NCBI GenBank assembly: GCA_937919435.1
Contig: CALFRR010000219.1
Location: 1 to 19,675, forward strand
Length of the DNA: 19,675 bases
From: an uncultured Alphaproteobacteria bacterium
GTDB lineage: Bacteria > Pseudomonadota > Alphaproteobacteria > Rhizobiales > Ancalomicrobiaceae
Reading direction: 5' to 3'
Numbering within the stretch: position 1 is the stretch's first letter; every line of letters begins with the position of its first letter. Of the stretch, positions 7,426-14,264 are shown piece by piece. A model generated the notes under the pieces. The model was not told where the DNA came from. It did no database searches and worked only from the letters and a program-made list of their open reading frames with translations. Both the position numbers and the translations under genes were made by a program.

Positions 7426-7441
7426 ACGGACCGCCGTCTCG

Positions 7442-7497
7442 CGCGAGCGCAATGCTCGCGAAGGACGGCGACGCGCGCCGACGCCGCTTCGCGTCGG
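7442..7497. repeat. Two hairpins in the gap before the DUF411 gene
   Basis: CGCGAGC/GCTCGCG with a 5-nt loop (7442-7460) and CCGACGC/GCGTCGG with a 6-nt loop (7478-7497) are perfect 7-bp stems. They lie in the 143-nt gap between the Cys/His-rich gene and the DUF411 gene. They could be a processing or attenuation region; no T-run follows. Confidence 0.4.
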
Positions 7498-7568
7498 TGC
7501 CTTCCACGAGACGACAGATGCGACGTCGCCGCGCCGAACGCGGTCGAACCGTCGCGAGGAGGACACGG

Positions 7569-8012
7569 ATGTCCCTCGCCATCACTCTCGTTCGCAATTC
7601 TCTCTTCGCCCTCGGCCTCCTCGGCTCTGCGGCGCTCGCCCAGGCCGGCTCCACCGTCGAGGTCTGGAAGTCACCACTCTGCGGTTGCTGTGGGGGCTGG
7701 ATCGATCACATGCGCGCCGCCGGCTTCACGGTCGTGGTCCACGACGTGGAGGACGTCGCACCGATCAAGATCGCGCACGGCGTCGGCGACGATCTCGCCT
7801 CCTGCCACACGGCGCTGATCGAAGGCCATGTCGTCGAAGGCCACGTCCCGGCGGCGGACGTGCGACGGCTCCTCGCCGAAGGTCCCGCAGGGCTCGGCCT
7901 CGCCGCGCCGGGCATGCCGTCCGGCGCTCCGGGCATGGGCTCGGACGGCACGCCTTACGAGGTCGTCGCCTTCGACGCCGCCGGTGCGCGCCGGATCTTC
8001 GCACGCCATTGA
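7569..8012 (+). CDS. Exported DUF411 (CopG-like) copper-associated protein
   Basis: The product has 147 residues, and the ATG has an ideal AGGAGG 6 nt upstream. The signal peptide is about 1-26 (ends AQA). The mature start, VEVWKSPLCGCCGGWIDHM, carries the family's CxCC motif (Cys38, 40, 41) on a thioredoxin-like fold. Asp74-Asp75 precede SCH (Cys79, His80), then EGHVVEGHVP and the family-typical APGMPSGAPGM (113-123). DUF411 proteins are periplasmic and are repeatedly linked to copper and silver resistance operons; a redox or copper-chaperone role is known or proposed for relatives. The neighbouring multicopper oxidase gene begins 76 nt downstream with a strong hairpin between them. The long frame upstream of 7569 is a shadow of the preceding gene and gap. 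Confidence 0.9.
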   Translation: MSLAITLVRNSLFALGLLGSAALAQAGSTVEVWKSPLCGCCGGWIDHMRAAGFTVVVHDVEDVAPIKIAHGVGDDLASCHTALIEGHVVEGHVPAADVRRLLAEGPAGLGLAAPGMPSGAPGMGSDGTPYEVVAFDAAGARRIFARH

Positions 8013-8029
8013 GCCTCGCTCGTCGGGCC

Positions 8030-8054
8030 CGGCCGGCGACGCGGTCGCCGGCCG
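8030..8054 (+). terminator. Strong hairpin between DUF411 and multicopper oxidase genes
   Basis: A perfect 11-bp stem CGGCCGGCGAC/GTCGCCGGCCG with a GCG loop is followed by the pyrimidine-rich CCTCCTCCTTTTC. This is the most terminator-like structure in the window, yet it lies inside a co-oriented gene pair. It probably gives partial termination or protects the upstream transcript's 3' end. Confidence 0.55.
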
Positions 8055-8088
8055 CCTCCTCCTTTTCGAATGCTCTTCGGAGGCTTCC

Positions 8089-9621
8089 ATGCTGAACCGC
8101 CGTACCCTTCTCCGCTCGACCCTCGGCCTCGGCGCCGCCGGTCTCGTTTCGGGCCTGCGCATCCCCGCCTTCGCGCAGGACGCCGTCCCGCTCGCCGCGA
8201 CCACCCGCACCATCGACGTCGATGGCCGCGCCGCCTCCGTCCTCGGACTGCTGCGTCCGGACGGCGGCCACGGGCTGACGCTCGATGCCGGGAGCCGTTT
8301 CGCCGTGGCGCTCGAAAACCGCTCCGGCGAACCGACGCTGATCCATTGGCACGGGCTCACGCCGCCGTGGGAGCAGGACGGCGTTCCGGACATGCCGAAA
8401 CCGCTCCTGGTGTCCGGCGAGACGCGCGCCTACGACTTTCCCGTCGGCGACGGCGGTACCTTCTGGATGCACGCCCACACGCTGCAGGAACAACGCCTGC
8501 TCGCCGCCCCGCTGATCGTCCGTCGCGCCGCCGACAGGGCCGCCGACGAGCAGGAAGTGGTCGTGCTTCTGCACGACTTCTCCTTCCGCAGCCCCGAAGA
8601 ACTCTTGGCCGGCCTGCGCGAGCCGTCGGCCGGCGGCGGGCACGCGATGCCCGGCATGGCCCCGATGGGCGGCATGAAGGGCATGATGGACCACGGGTCG
8701 ATGCCGATGGGCGGCCACGACATGAAGGGCATGGCGAACCACGGCGCGATGCCGATGGCCGGGATGAGGCACGACACGAACGGCATGCCCGGCATGGGCG
8801 GAATGCCCGGCATGAACGGCATGGCGATGGATCTCAACGACATCGACTACGACGCCTATCTCGCCAACGACCGCACCCTCTCCGACCCGGAGGTGATCCG
8901 CGTCGAGAAGGGCGGCACGGTGCGCCTCAGGATCATCGACGGTGCCACCTCGACCGCCTTCGTGATCGACACCGGGGCGCTCGAAGCCGTGCTGATCGAG
9001 GTCGACGGCCAGCCCGTCGTTCCGGTCTCGGGGCGGCGTTTCGGCGTGACGATGGGCCAACGCGTCGATCTGCGCGTCACCCTGCCGAAGGAGGGCGGTG
9101 CCTTCCCGATCCTCGCGCTCCGCGAGGGCGCGGTGGAGCGCACCGGCATCGTGCTCGCCACGGCGGGAGCCACGGTCGCCAAGGTTCCGGGTGTCGGCTC
9201 CACCAGGGCGCCGGCGCTCGATCTGGTGCTCGAACGGTCGCTGAAGGCGGCGACGCCCCTGGCCGTGAAGACTCCCGATCGCGCCCACGTCGTCGATCTG
9301 ACAGGCGACATGGCCGGCTATTCCTGGGCGATGTCGGCGGCGAGCTTCCCCGTCGAGCGGGGCGAGCGCGTCGAGATCACCATGCGGAACCACTCGATGA
9401 TGTCCCATCCCATGCATCTGCACGGGCATCGGTTCCAGGTGGTGGCGATCGACGGCGAACGCTTCGCGGGTGCGGTGCGCGACACCGTCCTGGTGCCGCC
9501 GATGCGGACGGTGACCATCGCCTTCGATGCGGTAAACCCGGGCAGGTGGGCGTTCCACTGCCACCATCTCTACCACATGGCGACCGGGATGATGGCCGAC
9601 CTGCCCTACCGGGGGATCTGA
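8089..9621 (+). CDS. Tat-exported multicopper oxidase with Met-rich insert (CueO/CopA-like)
   Basis: The product has 510 residues, with GGAG just upstream of the ATG. The twin-arginine signal NRRTLLRS...AFAQ (1-30) implies folded export to the periplasm. Copper motifs are complete: HWHG (86-89), HAH (128-130) in WMHAHTLQEQRLLAAPLIV, HPMHLHGH (440-447) and HCHHLYHMATGM (490-501). These give type 1 ligands His440, Cys491, His496 and Met501 plus the type 2/3 histidines. Residues 185-248 form a Met-rich segment with 19 Met plus His, built from GM, PGM and GHDMKGM-like units. In CueO and CopA such segments bind Cu(I). The expected role is oxidising cuprous ion, and perhaps other substrates, to protect the cell envelope. 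It follows the DUF411 gene and is convergent with the YqaA-like gene. Confidence 0.93.
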   Translation: MLNRRTLLRSTLGLGAAGLVSGLRIPAFAQDAVPLAATTRTIDVDGRAASVLGLLRPDGGHGLTLDAGSRFAVALENRSGEPTLIHWHGLTPPWEQDGVPDMPKPLLVSGETRAYDFPVGDGGTFWMHAHTLQEQRLLAAPLIVRRAADRAADEQEVVVLLHDFSFRSPEELLAGLREPSAGGGHAMPGMAPMGGMKGMMDHGSMPMGGHDMKGMANHGAMPMAGMRHDTNGMPGMGGMPGMNGMAMDLNDIDYDAYLANDRTLSDPEVIRVEKGGTVRLRIIDGATSTAFVIDTGALEAVLIEVDGQPVVPVSGRRFGVTMGQRVDLRVTLPKEGGAFPILALREGAVERTGIVLATAGATVAKVPGVGSTRAPALDLVLERSLKAATPLAVKTPDRAHVVDLTGDMAGYSWAMSAASFPVERGERVEITMRNHSMMSHPMHLHGHRFQVVAIDGERFAGAVRDTVLVPPMRTVTIAFDAVNPGRWAFHCHHLYHMATGMMADLPYRGI

Positions 9622-9636
9622 CGACGTCGAGCTCTC

Positions 9637-9668
9637 GCCGAGGCGCGGATCCCTTTCCTCGCCTCGGC
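9637..9668. terminator. Hairpin downstream of the multicopper oxidase, between convergent genes
   Basis: A perfect 9-bp inverted repeat GCCGAGGCG/CGCCTCGGC with a 14-nt loop starts 15 nt after the oxidase stop. A second imperfect hairpin, CCGGTGCCGGC with GCCGGACCGG (9693-9718, one bulge), follows. In a convergent gap both can end transcription from either side. No U-tract is evident. Confidence 0.5.
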
Positions 9669-9789
9669 CTGCGTCGCCGTTCGATGGTCGTGCCGGTGCC
9701 GGCGGGACGCCGGACCGGAGACGGGCATGGGGATCGACGCGCGTCGACACGTCGTCCGGTCTCCCGCTCTCGCCCGTTCCCGCGTCCCG

Positions 9790-10227
9790 TCAGGCCCAGG
9801 CGAGCGTCGCCGCGGCGAGGACGACGTAGCGCCCGAACTTGGCGACGGCGACCAGCGCGACGAAGACCGGAAGCGGCTCGCGCAGCAATCCCGCCACGAC
9901 CGTCAGCGGATCGCCGACGACCGGCGCCCAGCTGAGGAGCAGCGACCACTTGCCCCAGTGCCGGTACCAGGCCCGAGCCCGGTCGAGATCGCCCGCCTTC
10001 ACCGGGAACCAGCGGTGATCGCGGAACCGTTCGATCCCGCGTCCCAGGAACCAGTTCACGATCGATCCGAGCACGTTGCCGACGCCCGCACAGACGACCA
10101 ATGCCCAGGCCGGTTGGTCGCCTGCGAGAAGGGCGCCGACCAGCAGAGCCTCGGACTGCATCGGAAGGATGGTCGCCGCGAGGAAGGCGGCGAGGAAGAG
10201 GCCTCCGTAGACGGCGGGATCGATCAC
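9790..10227 (-). CDS. YqaA-like small inner-membrane protein (DedA/SNARE-associated relative)
   Basis: The product has 145 residues from a GTG start with GGAG 5 nt upstream, close to the roughly 142 residues of E. coli YqaA. Family landmarks: PMQSEALLVG (22-31), GNVLGSIVNWFLGR (50-63) and WAPVVGDPLTVVAGLLR (100-116). Hydrophobic spans lie near 6-35, 38-62, 95-113 and 121-144. The family is related to DedA membrane proteins; the cellular function is not firmly known, with lipid or envelope roles proposed for DedA relatives. A longer in-frame reading toward 10656 has no membrane or conserved character and was discarded. It stands alone, convergent with the copper oxidase and divergent from the peptide operon, so no operon role can be assigned. 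Confidence 0.82.
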   Translation of the reverse strand: MIDPAVYGGLFLAAFLAATILPMQSEALLVGALLAGDQPAWALVVCAGVGNVLGSIVNWFLGRGIERFRDHRWFPVKAGDLDRARAWYRHWGKWSLLLSWAPVVGDPLTVVAGLLREPLPVFVALVAVAKFGRYVVLAAATLAWA

Positions 10228-10780
10228 GAGGGCTCCGTTCGGGACGAGAAGACCGACCGGCGCAGAGATGGGTGCCGAACCGACCGCACCCTCCGAGCCG
10301 TCTCGCGACAATGGCCGAGCGGCGCATCGCGGACAACCGCCGACGAGGATCGCGCATCCGCTCCGGGTCGGAACCCAGTGGCACCGTCGCCGATGAGAAC
10401 GGTCGTCGCAGAGGGTGACCGCAGCCCTCGCCGTGTCGGCGAGGTCGCCGTCGGCTCGGCGCCGTCCTCCCGAAGAGCCCACCTGCCGATGCGCTCCCGA
10501 TCCCCTTTCGCCCGGACCGAGGGCGACACCACGCCGCCGATCCGGGAGCGGGCGGCGATGGTGCGCGGCCATGGGCCGCCCGGCGCCGAGGGTCGGGGGA
10601 TCGTGGTTGCGTCGATCCGGCGGGACGGGGTCGAGGACTTCCCTTGCGACCTCCATTTTGGAATTTCAGCCCAGAGCAACGATCCGCTTTGTCGATAGAG
10701 TCGGAGCATCATCGCCGTCGACCCACGGGTCCTCCCGTCGTCCGGCGCAGCCACATTGCACGACAGCCGGAGCTTCGCCC
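10228..10780. other. Divergent intergenic region upstream of the peptide-import operon
   Basis: About 550 nt with no credible gene; open frames across it are Arg/Pro-rich shadows. Visible structures are a perfect 8-bp hairpin CCTCGCCG/CGGCGAGG with TGT loop (10426-10444) and GCGGCC/GGCCGC (10565-10579). A locally A+T-richer patch at about 10656-10700 is the most promoter-like part and lies 80-125 nt before the binding-protein gene. No recognisable regulator gene or operator was found. Confidence 0.4.
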
Positions 10781-12376
10781 ATGTCTCTCACACGCCGTCA
10801 GGCGCTCGCCGGTACCGCCGGTTTCGCCCTCTTCGCCGCCCTCGGCGGTTCCGCCCGCGCCGACACGCCGAAGACCGGCGGCACCCTGACCTACCACCTC
10901 GGCTCCGAGCAGCGCATCCTCAACCCGGCGATCCGCGCCTCGACCGGGGTCTACATCGTCTCGTCGAAGATCTTCGAAGCGCTGGTCGATCTCGACGCCG
11001 AGGGCAGACCGGTCGGGGTGCTCGCCACCTCCTGGGAGTCGACCCCGGACGGCAAGACGATCACCTTCAGGCTTCGCGACGGCGTCAAATGGCACGACGG
11101 CAGGCCGTTCGGCTCGGCCGACGTCGCCTACACCGCGCTCGAACTCTGGAAGAAGCACCTCAACTACGGCACCCAGCTGCAGCAGTATCTGGAGGCGGTC
11201 GACACGCCGGACGGCCTCACCGCGATCTTCCGCTATTCGCGGCCGATGCCGCTGCCGCTCCTGCTCAGGGCGCTCGCCGACCTCGGTTACATCGCGCCGC
11301 GCCACGTCTACGAGGGTACCGACATCCTCCAGAACCCGGCCAACACGGCGCCGATCGGCACCGGGCCGTTCCGCTTCGTGCGCTACGAGCGCGGCCAGTA
11401 CATCCTCGCCGAGCGCAATCCGGACTACTGGCGCAAGGGCTTCCCCTACCTCGACAAGATCGTCTGGCGGGTGATCACCGACAAGTCGGCGGCGTCCGCC
11501 TCGCTGGAGACCGGGCAGATCCAGATATCCACCTACTCGGCCCTGGCTCTCGCCGATTACGACCGGCTGGCCAAGGATCCGCGCTTCGAGATCTCGTCGC
11601 GCGGCATCGAGGCCAACGCCTTCAACAACACGCTCGAGTTCAATCTGCGCCGCAAGGAACTCGCCGACGTCCGGGTCCGCCGGGCGATCGCCCACGCGAT
11701 CAACGTGCCGTTCTTCATCGAGAACTTCCTCTACGGGCGGGGGAAGCCGGCGACCGGGCCGATTCCGTCGACCGCGCCGGCGTTCTTCCCGGGCAATCAG
11801 CCGCCCTACCCCTACGACGTCAAGAAGGCCGAGGCGCTGCTCGACGAGGCCGGCTTCAAGCGCGGCGCCGGCGGCGTCCGCTTCACCCTGAAGCTGGTGC
11901 CGATCCAGAACGGCGAGGACGTGCCGCTGCTCGCCACCTACGTCCAGCAGTCGCTGGCCAAGGTCGGCATCAAGATCGAGATCCAGCTGCTCGACATCGC
12001 CGGGGCGCTGTCGACCGTCTACAAGGACTGGGCCTTCGACATCGCCACCGGCTGGCACCAGTTCCGCGGCGATCCGGCGGTGTCGACCACCGTCTGGTAT
12101 CGCTCCGGCTCGCCGCGTGGCGCCCCGTGGACCAACCAGTGGGGCTGGCAGTCGGACGTGGTCGACAAGCTGATCGACGACGCGGCCTCCGAGGTCGATC
12201 CCGCCAAGCGCAAGGCGCTCTACGCGGAGTTCGTCGCCAAGATCAACGACGAGCTGCCGATCTGGATGGTCACCGAGCGCCAGTTCATCGCCGCCACGGC
12301 GAAGACGGTGAAGAACCACCACACCCAGCCGCGCTGGGACTCGAGCGACGCCCACGACGTCTGGATCGACGCCTGA
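10781..12376 (+). CDS. Peptide/dipeptide-type ABC transporter substrate-binding protein (SBP family 5), Tat signal
   Basis: The product has 531 residues with GGAG 8 nt before the ATG. A twin-arginine signal MSLTRRQALAGTAGFALFAA...ARA (about 1-27) leads into DTPKTGGTLTYHLGSEQRILNPA. Family 5 landmarks are seen in order: SKIFEALVDLD, LATSWESTPDGKTITFRLRDGVKWHDGRPF, DVAYTALELW, NTAPIGTGPFRFVRYERGQYI, RNPDYWRKGFPYLDKI, DVRVRRAIAHAI and AEALLDEAGFKRG. The length is typical of DppA/OppA-like proteins. It heads the plus-strand operon and should deliver peptides or peptide-like compounds to the permeases downstream. Ligand specificity is not readable; the linked M20 amidohydrolase suggests an amide-bonded ligand (inference). 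A 71-nt gap with a hairpin separates it from the permease gene. Confidence 0.93.
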   Translation: MSLTRRQALAGTAGFALFAALGGSARADTPKTGGTLTYHLGSEQRILNPAIRASTGVYIVSSKIFEALVDLDAEGRPVGVLATSWESTPDGKTITFRLRDGVKWHDGRPFGSADVAYTALELWKKHLNYGTQLQQYLEAVDTPDGLTAIFRYSRPMPLPLLLRALADLGYIAPRHVYEGTDILQNPANTAPIGTGPFRFVRYERGQYILAERNPDYWRKGFPYLDKIVWRVITDKSAASASLETGQIQISTYSALALADYDRLAKDPRFEISSRGIEANAFNNTLEFNLRRKELADVRVRRAIAHAINVPFFIENFLYGRGKPATGPIPSTAPAFFPGNQPPYPYDVKKAEALLDEAGFKRGAGGVRFTLKLVPIQNGEDVPLLATYVQQSLAKVGIKIEIQLLDIAGALSTVYKDWAFDIATGWHQFRGDPAVSTTVWYRSGSPRGAPWTNQWGWQSDVVDKLIDDAASEVDPAKRKALYAEFVAKINDELPIWMVTERQFIAATAKTVKNHHTQPRWDSSDAHDVWIDA

Positions 12377-12387
12377 TCGGCCGACAC

Positions 12388-12413
12388 CGGCGGGGACGCG
12401 ATCGTCCCTGCCG
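12388..12413 (+). terminator. Intercistronic hairpin after the peptide-binding-protein gene
   Basis: An 11-bp stem CGGCGGGGACG/CGTCCCTGCCG (one G-U pair) with a CGAT loop lies 11 nt past the stop and is followed by TCTCTTC. This placement, between a binding-protein gene and its permease, is the classic site of a structure that keeps binding-protein mRNA in excess. Confidence 0.55.
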
Positions 12414-12447
12414 TCTCTTCATCGAGCGACTTCGCCGAGGTTCCCGC

Positions 12448-13419
12448 ATGCGCATTCTCGCCCTCGCCGGGCGGCGGCTGGTCACCAGCCTGCCCACCCT
12501 GGTGGTCCTGTTGATCGGCCTCTTCCTGCTGCTGCAGTTCGCGCCGGGCGACACCGTCGACGCGCTGATGGCGCAGATCGGCGGCGGCGATCCGGCCGCG
12601 GCGGTGGAGTTGCGCCGGTTCTACGGGCTCGACCTGTCCGTGTCGGTACGGCTCGGGCACTATCTGGCGCGGCTGGCGACCTTCGATCTCGGCTACTCCG
12701 CGATCTACGGCAAGCCGGTCGCCGAGGTGATCGCCGAGCGGTTGCCGGCGACGTTGCTGCTGATGGGCTCGTCGCTGGCCTTCGCCTTCTCGATCGGGCT
12801 GGCGCTCGGCGTCTTCGCGGCCCGCCGGGTCGGCGAGTGGCCGGACACGGTGCTGTCGACACTCGGCCTCGTCTTCTACGCGACGCCGTCGTTCTGGTTC
12901 GGGTTGATGGGCATCGTGCTGTTCGCCGTCGATCTCGGATGGGTGCCGGCCGGTGGGCTCGAGGACCTCGGCGCCGGGCTGACCGGCTTCGCCCGCGTCG
13001 TCGACGTCGCCCACCATCTGGTGCTGCCGGTGGCGACGCTGGCCCTGATCTTCCTCGCCACCTACCTGCGGATCATGCGCGCCTCGATGCTCGAGGTGAT
13101 GACCCTCGACTTCGTCCGCACCGCCCGCGCCAAGGGGTTGTCCGAGACCGTGGTGCTGACCCGCCACGTGCTGCGCAACGCCCTCCTGCCGATGGTCACC
13201 CTGATCGGCCTGCAGACCGGCACCATGCTCGGCGGCTCGGTGGTGGTCGAGAGCGTGTTCGCCCTGCCCGGGCTCGGCCGGCTCGCCTACGAATCCGTCG
13301 TCCAGCGCGACCTCAACACCCTGCTCGGCATCGTCTTCGTCTCGGCGCTGCTGGTGGTGGCGGTCAACTTCCTGGTCGATCTCCTGTGCGCGCGGCTCGA
13401 TCCGCGCATCGCGGCCTGA
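12448..13419 (+). CDS. Peptide ABC transporter permease, DppB-like
   Basis: This is an inner-membrane protein of 323 residues, normal for DppB/OppB. The N-terminal span RRLVTSLPTLVVLLIGLFLLLQFAPGD (about 9-35) is family-typical and is followed by a periplasmic stretch with LRRFYGLDLSVSVRLGHYL. Several further spans follow. The EAA loop TARAKGLSETVVLTRHVLRN (about 223-242) and the C-terminal GGSVVVESVFALPGLGRLAYESVVQRD (split across about 270-295) are hallmark DppB segments. The ATG has GAGG 7 nt upstream. The gene follows the binding-protein gene by 71 nt and precedes the DppC-like gene by 11 nt. It forms one half of the transmembrane channel; nothing looks truncated. Confidence 0.93.
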   Translation: MRILALAGRRLVTSLPTLVVLLIGLFLLLQFAPGDTVDALMAQIGGGDPAAAVELRRFYGLDLSVSVRLGHYLARLATFDLGYSAIYGKPVAEVIAERLPATLLLMGSSLAFAFSIGLALGVFAARRVGEWPDTVLSTLGLVFYATPSFWFGLMGIVLFAVDLGWVPAGGLEDLGAGLTGFARVVDVAHHLVLPVATLALIFLATYLRIMRASMLEVMTLDFVRTARAKGLSETVVLTRHVLRNALLPMVTLIGLQTGTMLGGSVVVESVFALPGLGRLAYESVVQRDLNTLLGIVFVSALLVVAVNFLVDLLCARLDPRIAA

Positions 13420-13430
13420 GGGAGGGCGAG

Positions 13431-14264
13431 ATGCGATTCTTCCGTCTGTTTCTCGCCCGGCCGGCCTCGCTGATCGGCCTCGTCCTGTTCCTCGTCGTGC
13501 TGGCGATGGCGCTCGGCGCCGACCAATTCTATCCCGGTGATCCGCTCGATCTCGCCGGCCGGCCGCTGCAATGGCCGCTCGCCGACGGCCGTTTCCCGCT
13601 CGGCACCGACGTCCAGGGCCGCGACATCGCCGCGGTGCTCTTCCACGGCGCTCGGGTGACGCTCGGCATCGGCGTCGTCGCCACGGTGATCGCGATGGCG
13701 ATCGGTATCGCCGTCGGCGCCTTCGCCGGCTTCTACGGCGGCGGCGTCGACGAGGTGCTGATGCGGGTCACCGAGGCTTTCCAGACGCTGCCGAACTTCC
13801 TCCTGCTGCTGGTGCTGATCGCCGTCTTCGGCTCCGACATCACCACCGTCACCGTCGCCATCGGGGTGGTGTCGTGGCCGGCCTCGGCGCGGCTGACGCG
13901 GTCCGAGTTCCAGTCGCTCAGGTCGCGCGAGTTCGTCCAGGCGGCCCGCGTGCTGGGGATGCGCGACGTCGGCATCATCTTCCGCGAGGTGCTGCCGAAC
14001 GCCCTGCCGCCGGTGCTGGTCTACGCCAGCGTCGTCATGGCGGTGGCGATCCTGCTGGAGAGCGCGCTCGCCTTCCTCAACCTGTCGGATCCGAACGTCG
14101 CCTCCTGGGGCAACCTGATCGGCGCCGGCCGGGCGGTGCTCCGCACCCAATGGTACGTCTCGGCGATCCCCGGCCTCGCCATCCTCGCCACCGTCCTCGC
14201 CGTCTCGCTGATCGGCCAGGGCCTCAACGATGCGCTGAACCCACGCCTGAGGGACCGGACATGA
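13431..14264 (+). CDS. Peptide ABC transporter permease, DppC-like
   Basis: The product has 277 residues. An N-terminal membrane anchor (about 12-30) leads to FPLGTDVQGRDIAAVLFHGARVTL, the conserved DppC/OppC entry (LGTDxxGRDxxSR in most relatives). The EAA loop QAARVLGMRDVGIIFREVLP (about 169-188) and LLESALAFLNLSDPNVASWGNLI follow, as expected for the family. The ribosome site GGGAGGG is strong and overlaps the stop of the DppB-like gene. The 3' end overlaps the next ATPase gene by ATGA, so translation is coupled. The protein pairs with the DppB-like permease as the second transmembrane subunit. At 277 residues it is a little shorter than E. coli DppC (300), without a missing core segment. 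Confidence 0.93.
   Translation: MRFFRLFLARPASLIGLVLFLVVLAMALGADQFYPGDPLDLAGRPLQWPLADGRFPLGTDVQGRDIAAVLFHGARVTLGIGVVATVIAMAIGIAVGAFAGFYGGGVDEVLMRVTEAFQTLPNFLLLLVLIAVFGSDITTVTVAIGVVSWPASARLTRSEFQSLRSREFVQAARVLGMRDVGIIFREVLPNALPPVLVYASVVMAVAILLESALAFLNLSDPNVASWGNLIGAGRAVLRTQWYVSAIPGLAILATVLAVSLIGQGLNDALNPRLRDRT

Noticed and set aside
7765..9750. 661-codon minus-strand open frame opposite DUF411 and the multicopper oxidase
   Set aside because: Its His-rich stretches are the antisense of the Met-rich and copper-binding codons; there is no domain of its own.
10660..10690. Possible sigma-54 promoter in the A+T-richer patch before the peptide operon
   Set aside because: The GG and GC dinucleotides do not have the required 10-nt spacing, so the -24/-12 pattern fails.
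10756..12447. Upstream extension of the DppB-like frame through the binding-protein gene
   Set aside because: Arg/Pro-rich out-of-frame translation. The true start at 12448 has a ribosome site and begins the conserved permease N-terminus.
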